The notes beneath the pieces are model-generated. The model worked only from the letters and a program-made list of their open reading frames with translations, did no database searches and was not told the DNA's origin. A stretch of 64,000 bases of DNA from Priestia megaterium NBRC 15308 = ATCC 14581 (GTDB lineage Bacteria; Bacillota; Bacilli; Bacillales; Bacillaceae_H). A program made the position numbers and the translations under genes. The DNA lies in the NCBI RefSeq assembly GCF_000832985.1, contig NZ_CP009920.1, positions 5,078,501 to 5,142,500 of the forward strand, given 5' to 3'. Numbering within the stretch: position 1 is the stretch's first letter; every line of letters starts with the position of its first letter. Positions 1 to 7,407 of this stretch are shown piece after piece.

Positions 1-1941
1 GTTGCTATGGGACGTATTGTAGATGATTCGATTGTTATCCTAGATAATATGTATCGCAGAAGAGAAAAGTCTCAAAACAAAGCACTACTGCCACTTTTAA
101 GTGCTTCCGTTCATGAAATGGTTCCGGCTATTCTTGGCTCAACACTTACAACTATAGCTGTGTATATTCCCATAGCTTTTGTAGGAGGAATTGTAAGTGC
201 CTCTTATAGTGGGTTTGCGTGGTCTGTTGTCATTGCATTAATTATTTCATTTTTTGTTGCTATGCTGGTCATTCCTACGCTTGCTTTTATGGGATGGAAA
301 GGAGCACCATCTAAGCAGAAGGCTGTTTCTCTTGAGCCTATGATGAAACCTGTTCTAGTATCGGCACTAAAGCATAAGAAACTTGTGGTGCTCATTTCGG
401 CTTTACTATTTATTTTTGCAGCCTCTTATTCAGCTTTCCTTCCTGTTTCATTCTTGCCGAGTGCTAAAACAGGTCAGGTTGCAATTAAAGTAGAATTGCC
501 TCAAGGAAGTACCTTAGAACAAGTAGATGCTGAGGTTCAAAAGGTTGAAAAGAGTTTGCAAGATAATAAAAAAGTAGAGTCTTATTCATCGACATTTGGT
601 GCAACCAGTACGCCACAAAGTGATGACGTGTTCGATCAAGGCGGTGGTTTCTTACAGAAACCAAATGTAGCTAATCTTTCAGTAGTATTAAAGAATGAGA
701 AAGAAGCAGATACAGTGATTACGCAGTTAGCTTCTACTCTTCCAAAACTTTCGAAAAATGTGGCCTATGCTGTAACGAGTCAAAATATTTCCGGTGATGA
801 TTCGCAAATGAAGATCATGTTTGCCGGTTCCGACCAGGCTACCTTAGACAAAACGGCTGAAAAAGCACGAAAAGAATTATCCACAATAGATGGATTAAGT
901 GTGGATGGAAAAATTGACTTAACAAATGGCCAACCAAAATACAAGATTACGTTTAACCAGCAAGCTATCACTCAAAAAGGAGTTCAGCTTTCTGACATAA
1001 TGACTGTGATTAATAGATATATGTCACAAACAAAAGATGCAACGTTCGTAGTAGACCATATGAGTCTTCCTGTTGATGTGTATGCAGATCAAACATCTTC
1101 TAATCAGCCTAATATTCAAATGAATACGAGTCCAGAAGATGTAATGAAGTCTCTTGGTAACGAGACATTCTCTGGTAAGGGTGGAAAAACCATTAAACTT
1201 AATGAGCTAGCATCGATTGCAAAAGACCCAACGTCTTCTACTATTAGTGAACGAAACGGTCAACCGTTTTCTCTAGTGACAGCTCAAATTACATCCAACG
1301 ATATCGGCAAAGTATCTAAACAAGTTGATCAGAAACTTCAAGGTATGAATCTTTCAAATGGTGTAACCTATTCGATGGGAGGCATAACAGAACAAGTCAA
1401 AAGCATGATTTTTGATATGTCAGTCGCCGTTGCCTTTTCTATCTTATTCGTTTTATTAATTACATCTACACTATTTAAAGGTTGGAGAGCACCCTTACCT
1501 GTCTTACTAAGTATTCCCCTTGCATTAAGTGGCGTTGTTATAGCTCTTGTGATTTTTGGAGGCGAATGGAACTTGGCTGCATTGATCGGCGTACTGATGC
1601 TCACAGGAATCGTTGTAACCAATGGTATTGTGTTAATTGATAAAATTGAACGCAACCGTAAAAGTGGAATGGATATACAACAAGCCGTTATTTCTGGTAG
1701 TCTCTCTCGAGTTCGCCCAATTTTAATCACGGCTGCTACAACAATCTTAACGTTGTTGCCACTCGCTTTCTCTCATCAAGCAGATACGGTAATTTCTCAA
1801 ACGTTAGGAATTGTAGTAATTGGTGGAATGATTACATCAACTTGTAATAGCTTCCTAGTGATTCCAATCATTTATCAATGGCTGCATAAGAAGCAGGCAA
1901 GTAAAGACGTTAATTCGAATAAACTTACTCAACAAATATAG
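1..1941 (+). CDS. RND-family efflux permease, C-terminal part (5' end outside window)
   Basis: The frame is open to the first base of the window, so the N-terminal third lies outside. The protein starts at the motif VDDSIVILDN, which corresponds to transmembrane helix 4 of AcrB-type pumps and carries the paired aspartates of the proton relay. Then come helices 5-6, a large extracytoplasmic loop domain (about residues 145-455) and the last six helices, with LTGIVVTNGIVLIDKIERNR near residue 540 as the second-half counterpart. RND pumps export drugs, detergents or lipopeptides using the proton gradient; the closest Bacillus type is SwrC/YerP. The substrate cannot be read from sequence. It ends 12 bases before a strong terminator. 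Confidence 0.93.
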   Translation, partial: VAMGRIVDDSIVILDNMYRRREKSQNKALLPLLSASVHEMVPAILGSTLTTIAVYIPIAFVGGIVSASYSGFAWSVVIALIISFFVAMLVIPTLAFMGWKGAPSKQKAVSLEPMMKPVLVSALKHKKLVVLISALLFIFAASYSAFLPVSFLPSAKTGQVAIKVELPQGSTLEQVDAEVQKVEKSLQDNKKVESYSSTFGATSTPQSDDVFDQGGGFLQKPNVANLSVVLKNEKEADTVITQLASTLPKLSKNVAYAVTSQNISGDDSQMKIMFAGSDQATLDKTAEKARKELSTIDGLSVDGKIDLTNGQPKYKITFNQQAITQKGVQLSDIMTVINRYMSQTKDATFVVDHMSLPVDVYADQTSSNQPNIQMNTSPEDVMKSLGNETFSGKGGKTIKLNELASIAKDPTSSTISERNGQPFSLVTAQITSNDIGKVSKQVDQKLQGMNLSNGVTYSMGGITEQVKSMIFDMSVAVAFSILFVLLITSTLFKGWRAPLPVLLSIPLALSGVVIALVIFGGEWNLAALIGVLMLTGIVVTNGIVLIDKIERNRKSGMDIQQAVISGSLSRVRPILITAATTILTLLPLAFSHQADTVISQTLGIVVIGGMITSTCNSFLVIPIIYQWLHKKQASKDVNSNKLTQQI

Positions 1942-1953
1942 CAACAAGCAAAA

Positions 1954-1990
1954 GAGCATACAGTAAATTTGTATGCTCCTTCTCTTGTTT
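1954..1990 (+). terminator. Intrinsic terminator of the RND permease gene
   Basis: An 8-bp stem GAGCATAC/GTATGCTC with a 9-nt loop is followed by a T-rich tract. Confidence 0.85.
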
Positions 1991-2052
1991 TACGAATAAA
2001 AAAACCTTTTATATAAAGACCTAGTTACCATAAAACGTATTCTAGGTAGCAT

Positions 2053-2090
2053 AAAAAAGGTTAACTCATTAGAGTTAACCTTTTTTATTT
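2053..2090. terminator. Bidirectional terminator overlapping the stop codon of the small membrane protein gene
   Basis: The stem GGTTAACTC/GAGTTAACC is flanked by A-run and T-run on its two sides, so it can end transcripts from either direction. The TAA stop of the minus-strand gene lies inside the stem. Confidence 0.8.
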
Positions 2091-2281
2091 AATAGAGCAT
2101 ATCCTAATTTGGAAACTAAATATAAAGCAAAAATCATTACTAATGTTCGAGATATTAGATAGCCATCAATAGCTAGCTCATAACCTTTCGGAACTAATAA
2201 GTTTGGATTAACAAATAAATAAATTGATAATGCCAATGATAAAAAGATTAAAATGTAAGCTACAACTGACCTATTTTCCAT
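2075..2281 (-). CDS. Small two-helix membrane protein, function unknown
   Basis: A 68-residue protein with two hydrophobic segments (about residues 6-24 and 42-60) joined by a loop containing NPNLLVPKGYELAIDGY, and a short basic C-terminus. I start it at the ATG whose AAGGTGG ribosome-binding site lies 7 nt upstream; the ORF could open six codons earlier but those codons overlap that site. I do not recognise the family. It is a single gene with its own terminator, facing the RND gene. Confidence 0.6.
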   Translation of the reverse strand: MENRSVVAYILIFLSLALSIYLFVNPNLLVPKGYELAIDGYLISRTLVMIFALYLVSKLGYALLNKKG

Positions 2282-2400
2282 AAACATTCCACCTTGCATT
2301 TATATGTATAATCTAAATAATAACATTTATGGATAAATAAAGTTATTTAATTCACATAATCCATATTACAGGAACCAATCAAAAACATATCCATTGTTTC

Positions 2401-2793
2401 TTACAATGGATATGTTTTCAAATGCTTATATCTTATCAATTCACCATTCGAATTAACAACAACTTCATCAACCCCATAAGTTATATGTGCACGATAAAAA
2501 GGCTTTATTCTTAACGTTATTTCATACAATCCGCCGACACCATACAACTGCTTTATCTTAAGAATTTTTGCTCCAGTTGTATCCCATCTAAGACCTTGTG
2601 GTGCATTTATATCGTTCTTATAGATTTCTACAATTGCTTTATCTACTGGCTCTCTTAGGCTACTCATAAGTGCATAATTTAGAGTGTCACATAGTGTTGT
2701 ATCAGCTTCATTTATTGTTTTTGCATTCACATTTGCAGTTGATATTATCAAAACCATTATTCCGATTGTAAGCATCCCTGTAATCCTCTTCAT
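2401..2793 (-). CDS. DUF3888-type secreted protein
   Basis: A 130-residue protein with an N-terminal signal peptide (hydrophobic to about residue 24, likely cut after VNA). The mature part has the pattern I associate with the Bacillus DUF3888 family: LCDTLNYALMSSLREPVDKA near the N-terminus, then LRWDTTGAKILKIKQLYGVG, and a C-terminal strand-rich stretch ending YKHLKTYP. Function is unknown; it probably acts outside the membrane. The ATG is chosen because GAGGTGA precedes it by 5-6 nt; an in-frame GTG three codons earlier lies within that site. It stands alone in a patch of accessory genes. Confidence 0.7.
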   Translation of the reverse strand: MKRITGMLTIGIMVLIISTANVNAKTINEADTTLCDTLNYALMSSLREPVDKAIVEIYKNDINAPQGLRWDTTGAKILKIKQLYGVGGLYEITLRIKPFYRAHITYGVDEVVVNSNGELIRYKHLKTYPL

Positions 2794-2910
2794 GAATATC
2801 ACCTCATCTTAGTTTCAGAAAAACTAAAATGATTTATTCAGCAGCTTCTTTAACTGTATACCATATACAAAATTAGTTAACATAATGTCTCTTCCGGTAC
2901 ACATATAAAA

Positions 2911-2939
2911 AACGAGTCCTTTATACATAAAGACTCGTT
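2911..2939 (-). terminator. Hairpin with U-tract on the minus strand
   Basis: AACGAGT pairs with ACTCGTT, a C is bulged, and CTTTA pairs with TAAAG around a TACA loop. A run of five A on the left gives a U-tract on minus-strand RNA. It probably ends the transcript of the gene at 3075. Confidence 0.6.
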
Positions 2940-3027
2940 AGCTTTTCCATTTTCTCATTTATGTATTTTTTTTATACATCATTGATACACCGGTCTTTTT
3001 ATTAAAAGGACGAGCCACATCGATGTG

Positions 3028-3056
3028 TAACAAATGTATCTTTTATACATTTGTTA
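3028..3056. repeat. Perfect 12-bp inverted repeat directly after the DUF4375-like gene
   Basis: TAACAAATGTAT and ATACATTTGTTA are separated by 5 nt. No T-run follows on either strand, so it is an RNA hairpin or protein site rather than an ordinary terminator. The palindrome CACATCGATGTG abuts it at 3016-3027. Confidence 0.55.
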
Positions 3057-3074
3057 TCTTTAAAAATTTAAAAT

Positions 3075-3545
3075 TTAATCCTCTACAAGTTCGAATACCT
3101 CTGTAAATATTTTCATAAAGTAAACCTCTAACAAATCACCCAATTTACTGCCCAGCTTTAGATATTCATTATCAGCTTGTTCTAGGACATTGCAAAAATC
3201 TTCTTCTGCTATTTCGTCATTTTCTAAAGCTTTATATAAGTTCCACAACTTTTCACCATATTCTTGCTCAATCAGTGAATAATCATGAGCATTAATGTCT
3301 TCAAGAATACTCGTCAATTCCCTAAAGTAATTATTTACACCTATCTCATCTATATACCATGAAGACCAATCAAATAGTTTTTCATGTCCCCCACTCTCAA
3401 GTTCAGAATAATAATCAAAAACTATATATACTTTATTGGCAACCTGGTTTTCCGTTGGAAATTTGTATTCCCCCATCAAATCGACAACCGCATTCCAGAT
3501 ATCATCAGCTTTCAATATTTTACTTTTGTTTAATTTATATTTCAA
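3075..3545 (-). CDS. DUF4375/DMP19-like protein
   Basis: A 156-residue acidic, mostly helical protein. The stretch YYSELESGGHEKLFDWSSWY followed by a helical DINAHDYSLIEQEYGEKLW region resembles the DUF4375 (DMP19 C-terminal-like) family. The Neisseria member of that family is a DNA mimic; in Bacillus most members are uncharacterised and often sit in accessory regions. It starts with TTG, placed 9 nt after a GGAGG site, at codon LKYKLNKSK. No partner toxin is adjacent. The neighbouring broken recombinase suggests arrival by transfer, but this is inference. It could also be a stand-alone regulator or immunity-like protein. Confidence 0.55.
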   Translation of the reverse strand: MKYKLNKSKILKADDIWNAVVDLMGEYKFPTENQVANKVYIVFDYYSELESGGHEKLFDWSSWYIDEIGVNNYFRELTSILEDINAHDYSLIEQEYGEKLWNLYKALENDEIAEEDFCNVLEQADNEYLKLGSKLGDLLEVYFMKIFTEVFELVED

Positions 3546-3719
3546 TGACTAGATCCTCCACAAATATAATAAGATATCCTCTGTACCAATTGTAACAGAA
3601 TATTTATCTAAAAATATTGTTGTTAGAAATGCCACCTATCTAAACTATTGAATTTAAAGTCCGTAAAAGTACACCTTTGCGAACCAAACTAAAGCTCCAT
3701 TAGCGAACAGTTTTCGGTA

Positions 3720-3748
3720 TTCGAAAAAGTATAAAAACACTATACGAA
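3720..3748. repeat. Imperfect inverted repeat beside the recombinase remnant
   Basis: GTATA and TATAC are separated by 7 nt and flanked by TTCG on the left and CGAA on the right. The spacing and position next to a serine-recombinase relic resemble a resolvase subsite. I could not match it to a known res site. Confidence 0.3.
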
Positions 3749-3753
3749 CGCCT

Positions 3754-4060
3754 TTATATTGACACACCACTTTTACGAGCGTTTTTCAGATAAAAGCATC
3801 TTATATATCGTTCATTTAAACTGTTTACAATTTGAATCAAATCCTGCATATTGCGTTCTAGTCGATCCAATCGCCAAACAACAATTGCATCTCCTTCACG
3901 AGCATCACCCAGAGCCTCCTCCAAACCAGGACGTTGTTTTTTTGCTCCACTCATTTTATCGTGAAAAATTTTTGTACAACCACGTTTTATAAGTACATCT
4001 GTTTGTAAATCTAAATTTTGTCATCCTGTTGATACACGTGCATATCCAATAACCCCCCAT
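3754..4060 (-). pseudogene. Serine recombinase (resolvase/invertase family) remnant
   Basis: Reading the minus strand from 4060 gives the start of a Tn3-resolvase-like protein, but with three lesions. ATG at 4060 is out of frame with the motif IGYARVST because a run of six G replaces the five expected. A TGA interrupts the protein right after YARVST where DDQ normally follows. The protein then continues as NLDLQTDVLIKRGC, KMSGAKKQRPGLEEAL and VVWRLDRLERNMQDLI, all typical of the catalytic domain, and stops after SLNERYI plus unrelated residues, so the C-terminal DNA-binding part is gone. The intact enzymes resolve or invert DNA through an N-terminal serine (the S in VST). It is certainly non-functional and marks a former mobile element. 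Confidence 0.85.
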
Positions 4061-4221
4061 TATCACTCTTTCTTATTTTTCTCTTATTCGATTGTAATAT
4101 AAAATAGAATAAGAAAGGTTATTGAACACAGAATACTGTACAGAGTTTCATTACAAAAAACACTAAGAATCGACTTTTCCCACTTAGAATGTAGCGTGTG
4201 CAGAAACGGATAAAAAAACAA

Positions 4222-5133
4222 TTATTTTTCATAAAGCTCTAACAAGCGTTTGTGTATCCAAATAGCTGCCTGTAAACCTTCTCCCATCGCTACCGTCACT
4301 TGTTCAGAATGAGCCACAATATCTCCTGCTGCCCACACGTTTGAGACATTTGTTTCTTTTGTACGCGGATTTACGATAATGTGCTGATTTTCTAGAAGTT
4401 CTGCTCCGAGCTCATGCGCTAACTCTGTTCGAACTTTATTTCCTCCGAACGCTAAAAAACCTTTTTCTCCATAGATAAATTCATTGTTTTCGAGGATGAC
4501 TCCTTTTAACATGTCTGCTTCAGCTATGACTTTTTTTATTGTCGCTTCTTTATAGGTAATTCCCTTTTGCATCAAGGTATCTGCTAAAGGTCCAATTTCT
4601 TTTTTGTCGTGATTAATGTACGTAATGTCATTTGTCCAATATGTTAACGTAAGAGATAAACTGGCTCCTGCTTTTCCTGACCCTAGTACTAATACCCTTC
4701 TATTATTTACTTCATACCCATCGCAGTCGGGACATACATATACGGTTGTTCCCATGCACGGATATAGCTCTTGCTGAAGTTCAGGCGGAATCCGGTCTAC
4801 TACTCCCGTCGCAAACAGTAAAGTAGTTGCTTCATAGTTCGCAGAGTTTGTAATGACGTTAAACCCTTCTATTCTTTTTTCACACTGAAGGACACGCTCT
4901 TCTGCAAATTGAATGCCGTAGCTTTTTGCTTGCTTCCTTCCCGTTTCTCTTAGAGTTTGCCCACTTATTCCCTCAGGCCATCCCAATATATTTTGATAAT
5001 TTTTGCAAAGATTGGAACGTCCATCGTTTGAATCAATAACCAATACACTGCGCTTATATCTTCCAAGCTGAATAGCGGCTTGAAGTCCAGCAATTCCTCC
5101 ACCTATAATAACGCAATCATACTTATCTGTCAC
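4222..5133 (-). CDS. Thioredoxin-reductase-like FAD/NAD(P)H oxidoreductase
   Basis: A 303-residue flavoprotein of the class II pyridine-nucleotide disulfide reductase type. FAD-binding GGGIAGLQAA is near residue 11, the redox pair CPDC near residue 134, the NAD(P)H-binding GSGKAGASLS near residue 150, and the second FAD contact VWAAGDI near residue 267. True thioredoxin reductases carry CATC or CAVC; the CPDC here and the lack of a thioredoxin gene nearby point to a paralogue of unknown partner. It starts with GTG after an AGGTGA site. The gene is single and sits just outside the recombinase remnant. Fold assignment is certain; the exact substrate is open. Confidence 0.88.
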   Translation of the reverse strand: MTDKYDCVIIGGGIAGLQAAIQLGRYKRSVLVIDSNDGRSNLCKNYQNILGWPEGISGQTLRETGRKQAKSYGIQFAEERVLQCEKRIEGFNVITNSANYEATTLLFATGVVDRIPPELQQELYPCMGTTVYVCPDCDGYEVNNRRVLVLGSGKAGASLSLTLTYWTNDITYINHDKKEIGPLADTLMQKGITYKEATIKKVIAEADMLKGVILENNEFIYGEKGFLAFGGNKVRTELAHELGAELLENQHIIVNPRTKETNVSNVWAAGDIVAHSEQVTVAMGEGLQAAIWIHKRLLELYEK

Positions 5134-5249
5134 AGCACATCACCTCAGCTTTTACTATTTTCTAAACGAAAGCTTCAGTTTTTCATTATCTGTTTTTCCA
5201 TTATTTTTATACGCTTTATTGTCTTTATTTTTTGAAGTCCTTCTATACA

Positions 5250-5293
5250 AAAAAAACCGCCTCGGCAGCTGCCCTGCCTAGAGACGGTTTTTA
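5250..5293 (-). terminator. Terminator of the HNH gene at 5314
   Basis: On the minus strand AAAAACCG and CGGTTTTT close a long imperfect stem with a CGGCAG/CTGCC inner part, followed by a T-run. Confidence 0.8.
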
Positions 5294-5313
5294 TAAAATG
5301 AAAAAAGATGATA

Positions 5314-6123
5314 TTACTCACTTTTCTTTCCTGCTTCTTTTTCATTAATTTTAGTAATCAGCTCTTCTTTATACACTTCACTATCTTTCCCGTAGCGTAG
5401 ACGACTATGACAGTTGGGACATAATGCAGCAGCGTCCTTTGGCTTAGCGAGTCCGCCCTCTGACAGCTTTGGAAGATAGTACATTTGTAAAAAGGAGCTG
5501 CCATCTTTTGCGATAAACGGCGCGCTTTCTCCGCAGGCTTCGCAAATACCTGCTGCGCGTTTGTGAACATATTGTTTAAGAGCTGCCGTTTGTTCGTAAA
5601 CACTTGTCTTTTTTTCTTCTCCTAATGCTATATGACGAAGCTGTTCAGTTGAATAAGGTGAAACATCCAGCTTTGCTGCTTTTTCCTCAATCACAGGATT
5701 TCGTTCAAGTTCAAAAATAATAGCTTCACGAAGCTCTCCGTCTGAGTCCCACATGATTTCTAATTGATGATTAATATACGTCACTTCATCAATGAACTCT
5801 ACTACTCCAGGCTCCACGTAGTGAAACAAGTAAACGGCTTTTCCTGATAAAAAATGTTCACGAAGCGCTTTATTGCCTTTAATGAGCTGCATCGATCCTC
5901 TTTGGCCTTCTCCCGTATAGAAAAAAGCGGTTTTATCTCTGTTCCACCCGTGTCCTGTTCCGTATTCACTTCCGCTTTCTTTTGTGAAAATAAAAATATA
6001 TGGATGCGCTTTTGGCGTTGATATTTCGCTTTGTTCCTGCCCTTTATAAAGCTTATGAATTTGTTTTCTGCGATAACGATGTCCTTTTTGAAAGAAATCT
6101 CCGCGCTGTAAATCCGTAATCAA
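5314..6123 (-). CDS. HNH protein with SRA-like N-terminal domain, type IV restriction-like
   Basis: A 269-residue protein. Residues about 10-120 (HRYRRKQIHKLYKGQEQSEI, IFIFTKESG, FFYTGEGQRG, LFHYVEPG) resemble the SRA/PUA-like domain of ScoMcrA-type enzymes that recognise modified DNA. Residues about 190-250 form an HNH zinc module: CEACGE and CPNCHSRLRYG supply the four cysteines. The usual VHHI...LS.GG pair of histidines reads MYYLPKLSEGG here, so the first catalytic histidine position is tyrosine. The protein may bind modified DNA without cutting it, or use another residue. It starts with TTG behind GGAGG (6-nt spacing) and has its own terminator. There is no methyltransferase nearby, as expected for a type IV-like gene. 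Confidence 0.72.
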   Translation of the reverse strand: MITDLQRGDFFQKGHRYRRKQIHKLYKGQEQSEISTPKAHPYIFIFTKESGSEYGTGHGWNRDKTAFFYTGEGQRGSMQLIKGNKALREHFLSGKAVYLFHYVEPGVVEFIDEVTYINHQLEIMWDSDGELREAIIFELERNPVIEEKAAKLDVSPYSTEQLRHIALGEEKKTSVYEQTAALKQYVHKRAAGICEACGESAPFIAKDGSSFLQMYYLPKLSEGGLAKPKDAAALCPNCHSRLRYGKDSEVYKEELITKINEKEAGKKSE

Positions 6124-6233
6124 TGAATTGCCTCCTACTGCGGTCCTGCTTTTATAGTACTTATAGCTCTACTATACACTAATTTTTGTTTTCTTTGCAG
6201 ATCGTTTCTTCTATCTATCAGATTTATATCATA

Positions 6234-6267
6234 CAAAAAAAGCAGCTGTGTGGGCAGCTGCTTTTTT
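6234..6267. terminator. Bidirectional terminator between the HNH and binding-protein genes
   Basis: GCAGCTG/CAGCTGC stem with A-run on the left and T-run on the right; it ends the minus-strand gene at 6275. Confidence 0.85.
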
Positions 6268-6274
6268 GCGATAG

Positions 6275-7087
6275 TCAATTTTGCACCGTATAGTCTTCTC
6301 CTAGCCATTTTGTGCTGAGTTTTTTTAATGTACCGTCTTTTTTCAGCTTTTTAATCGCCTGATCGACTTCCGACTTTAACTTTTCGTCTTTTTTGTTAAA
6401 CATAAAATATACTTTTGAATTAATCACGATATCTCCAACCGTTTTTTGCTGAAATTTCAGCGCTTGATTGCTAAAGTCGATGGAAAATGGTGTCGCAAGC
6501 GTAGCATCTGCCCGGCCTGTTTTTAATTGAGTTGTGGCATCATCCGCACCTTGACCGGCGTAAACTACATCGATTTTATTGCCGTGTTTTTGATTGTATT
6601 TGTCTAGATAGACAGCCGCATTGCTTGTAGCTCCTACAATCATTTTTTTACCTTCTAAATTTTTTAATGAATGAATATCATTTCGATTTTTAGGAACTGT
6701 TACATAAAGCGGAGAATAATTATATGTTTCATCATTAAATAAAAACTTTTTCTTTCGCTCAGCGTTCTGAGCCATGTTATGAGCAATCATATCAATTTTA
6801 TTACTTTCTAAGCTGAGAAGCAGATTTGAAAATTCCATCGTTTTAAATTCAAATTTATAATCCTGTAGCTCTTTGTCGATTGCTCTTACTACTTCTACAT
6901 CATAGCCGGTCAGTTTGCCTTTATCATCGATAAAGCAAATATTAGGAAACTGAGTGCCTGTTCCAACCACAATCGTTTGAACATCTTTTTCTTTCTTTTC
7001 TCCTGCACTTGAAGATGCGTTTGTTCCGCATCCTGCCACGCTCACAGCTACTACAATTGAAAGTAAAAACAGCCAATATTTTTTCAT
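6275..7087 (-). CDS. Cystine/amino-acid ABC transporter substrate-binding lipoprotein
   Basis: A 270-residue family 3 solute-binding protein. The signal peptide ends in the lipobox VAGC with the lipidated cysteine at residue 20. The mature part shows GYDVEVVRAIDKEL, MEFSNLLLSLESNKIDMIAHN, KKMIVGATSNAA and LKTGRADATL, close to the cystine-binding TcyJ/TcyK group of Bacillus as I remember it. It would deliver cystine or a related sulfur compound to a permease and ATPase that are not in this window. The GGGGAGGAAAGT site precedes ATG. A promoter lies at 7203-7231 and a strong terminator hairpin lies between promoter and gene, so expression may be attenuated. A monooxygenase gene is divergent; related pairings occur in Bacillus sulfur-use loci. 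Confidence 0.85.
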   Translation of the reverse strand: MKKYWLFLLSIVVAVSVAGCGTNASSSAGEKKEKDVQTIVVGTGTQFPNICFIDDKGKLTGYDVEVVRAIDKELQDYKFEFKTMEFSNLLLSLESNKIDMIAHNMAQNAERKKKFLFNDETYNYSPLYVTVPKNRNDIHSLKNLEGKKMIVGATSNAAVYLDKYNQKHGNKIDVVYAGQGADDATTQLKTGRADATLATPFSIDFSNQALKFQQKTVGDIVINSKVYFMFNKKDEKLKSEVDQAIKKLKKDGTLKKLSTKWLGEDYTVQN

Positions 7088-7120
7088 ACTTTCCTCCCCT
7101 AAATCCCTATATTATGTAAT

Positions 7121-7163
7121 AAAAAGAGGCTCTTGATGAAGCAGCTGCTTCATCAAGAGCCTC
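7121..7163 (-). terminator. Perfect 19-bp terminator hairpin inside the leader of the binding-protein gene
   Basis: Arms 7126-7144 and 7145-7163 are exact reverse complements with no spare loop, followed on the minus strand by TTTTTATT. It lies about 35 nt downstream of the predicted transcript start and about 35 nt upstream of the ATG at 7087. Confidence 0.8.
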
Positions 7164-7202
7164 TGGTTAACCAGTGGGCTTACTTCGTGTAAGATTATTC
7201 AC

Positions 7203-7231
7203 ATCATAATACTAGTTAACCGATAAATCAA
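7203..7231 (-). promoter_or_regulatory. Sigma-A type promoter for the binding-protein gene
   Basis: On the minus strand TTGATT and TATGAT are separated by 17 nt. Transcription would start near 7196. Confidence 0.6.
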
Positions 7232-7254
7232 GTAGGTTTTTAGAAAAAGATTAT

Positions 7255-7283
7255 CTTGACAGCCCGGTGTCTACCGCTTAAGA
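7255..7283 (+). promoter_or_regulatory. Sigma-A type promoter for the monooxygenase gene
   Basis: TTGACA and TAAGAT are separated by 17 nt, with a start predicted near 7290. It diverges from the promoter at 7203-7231, with 23 bp between the two -35 boxes. Confidence 0.7.
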
Positions 7284-7330
7284 TACAACTAATAAAACAT
7301 TGAAACTACATATCTACCAGTCAACTGGAG

Positions 7331-7369
7331 GCAAATGGACACGATAATGCGTGTACGTTTGCTTTTTTT
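7331..7369 (+). terminator. Terminator hairpin inside the leader of the monooxygenase gene
   Basis: The 13-base arms 7331-7343 and 7350-7362 pair with one mismatch and one wobble and are followed by seven T. The ribosome-binding site of the gene follows about 25 nt later, so this is an attenuator position. Confidence 0.75.
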
Positions 7370-7407
7370 ATTGTCGTCTACCATTTTATCTTTTGGAGGT
7401 AAAACGT

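Noticed and set aside
3359-3595. 78-codon plus-strand frame opposite the DUF4375-like gene
   Set aside because: No ribosome site and no family pattern; antisense of a gene with a better-supported frame.
5314-6123. Complete restriction-modification system around the HNH protein
   Set aside because: No methyltransferase, specificity or helicase gene lies nearby; the gene stands alone, as type IV-like proteins do.
7121-7350. Possible S-box, lysine or T-box riboswitch in the divergent region
   Set aside because: I looked for the conserved cores of these classes on both strands and found none; only promoters and terminators are supported.
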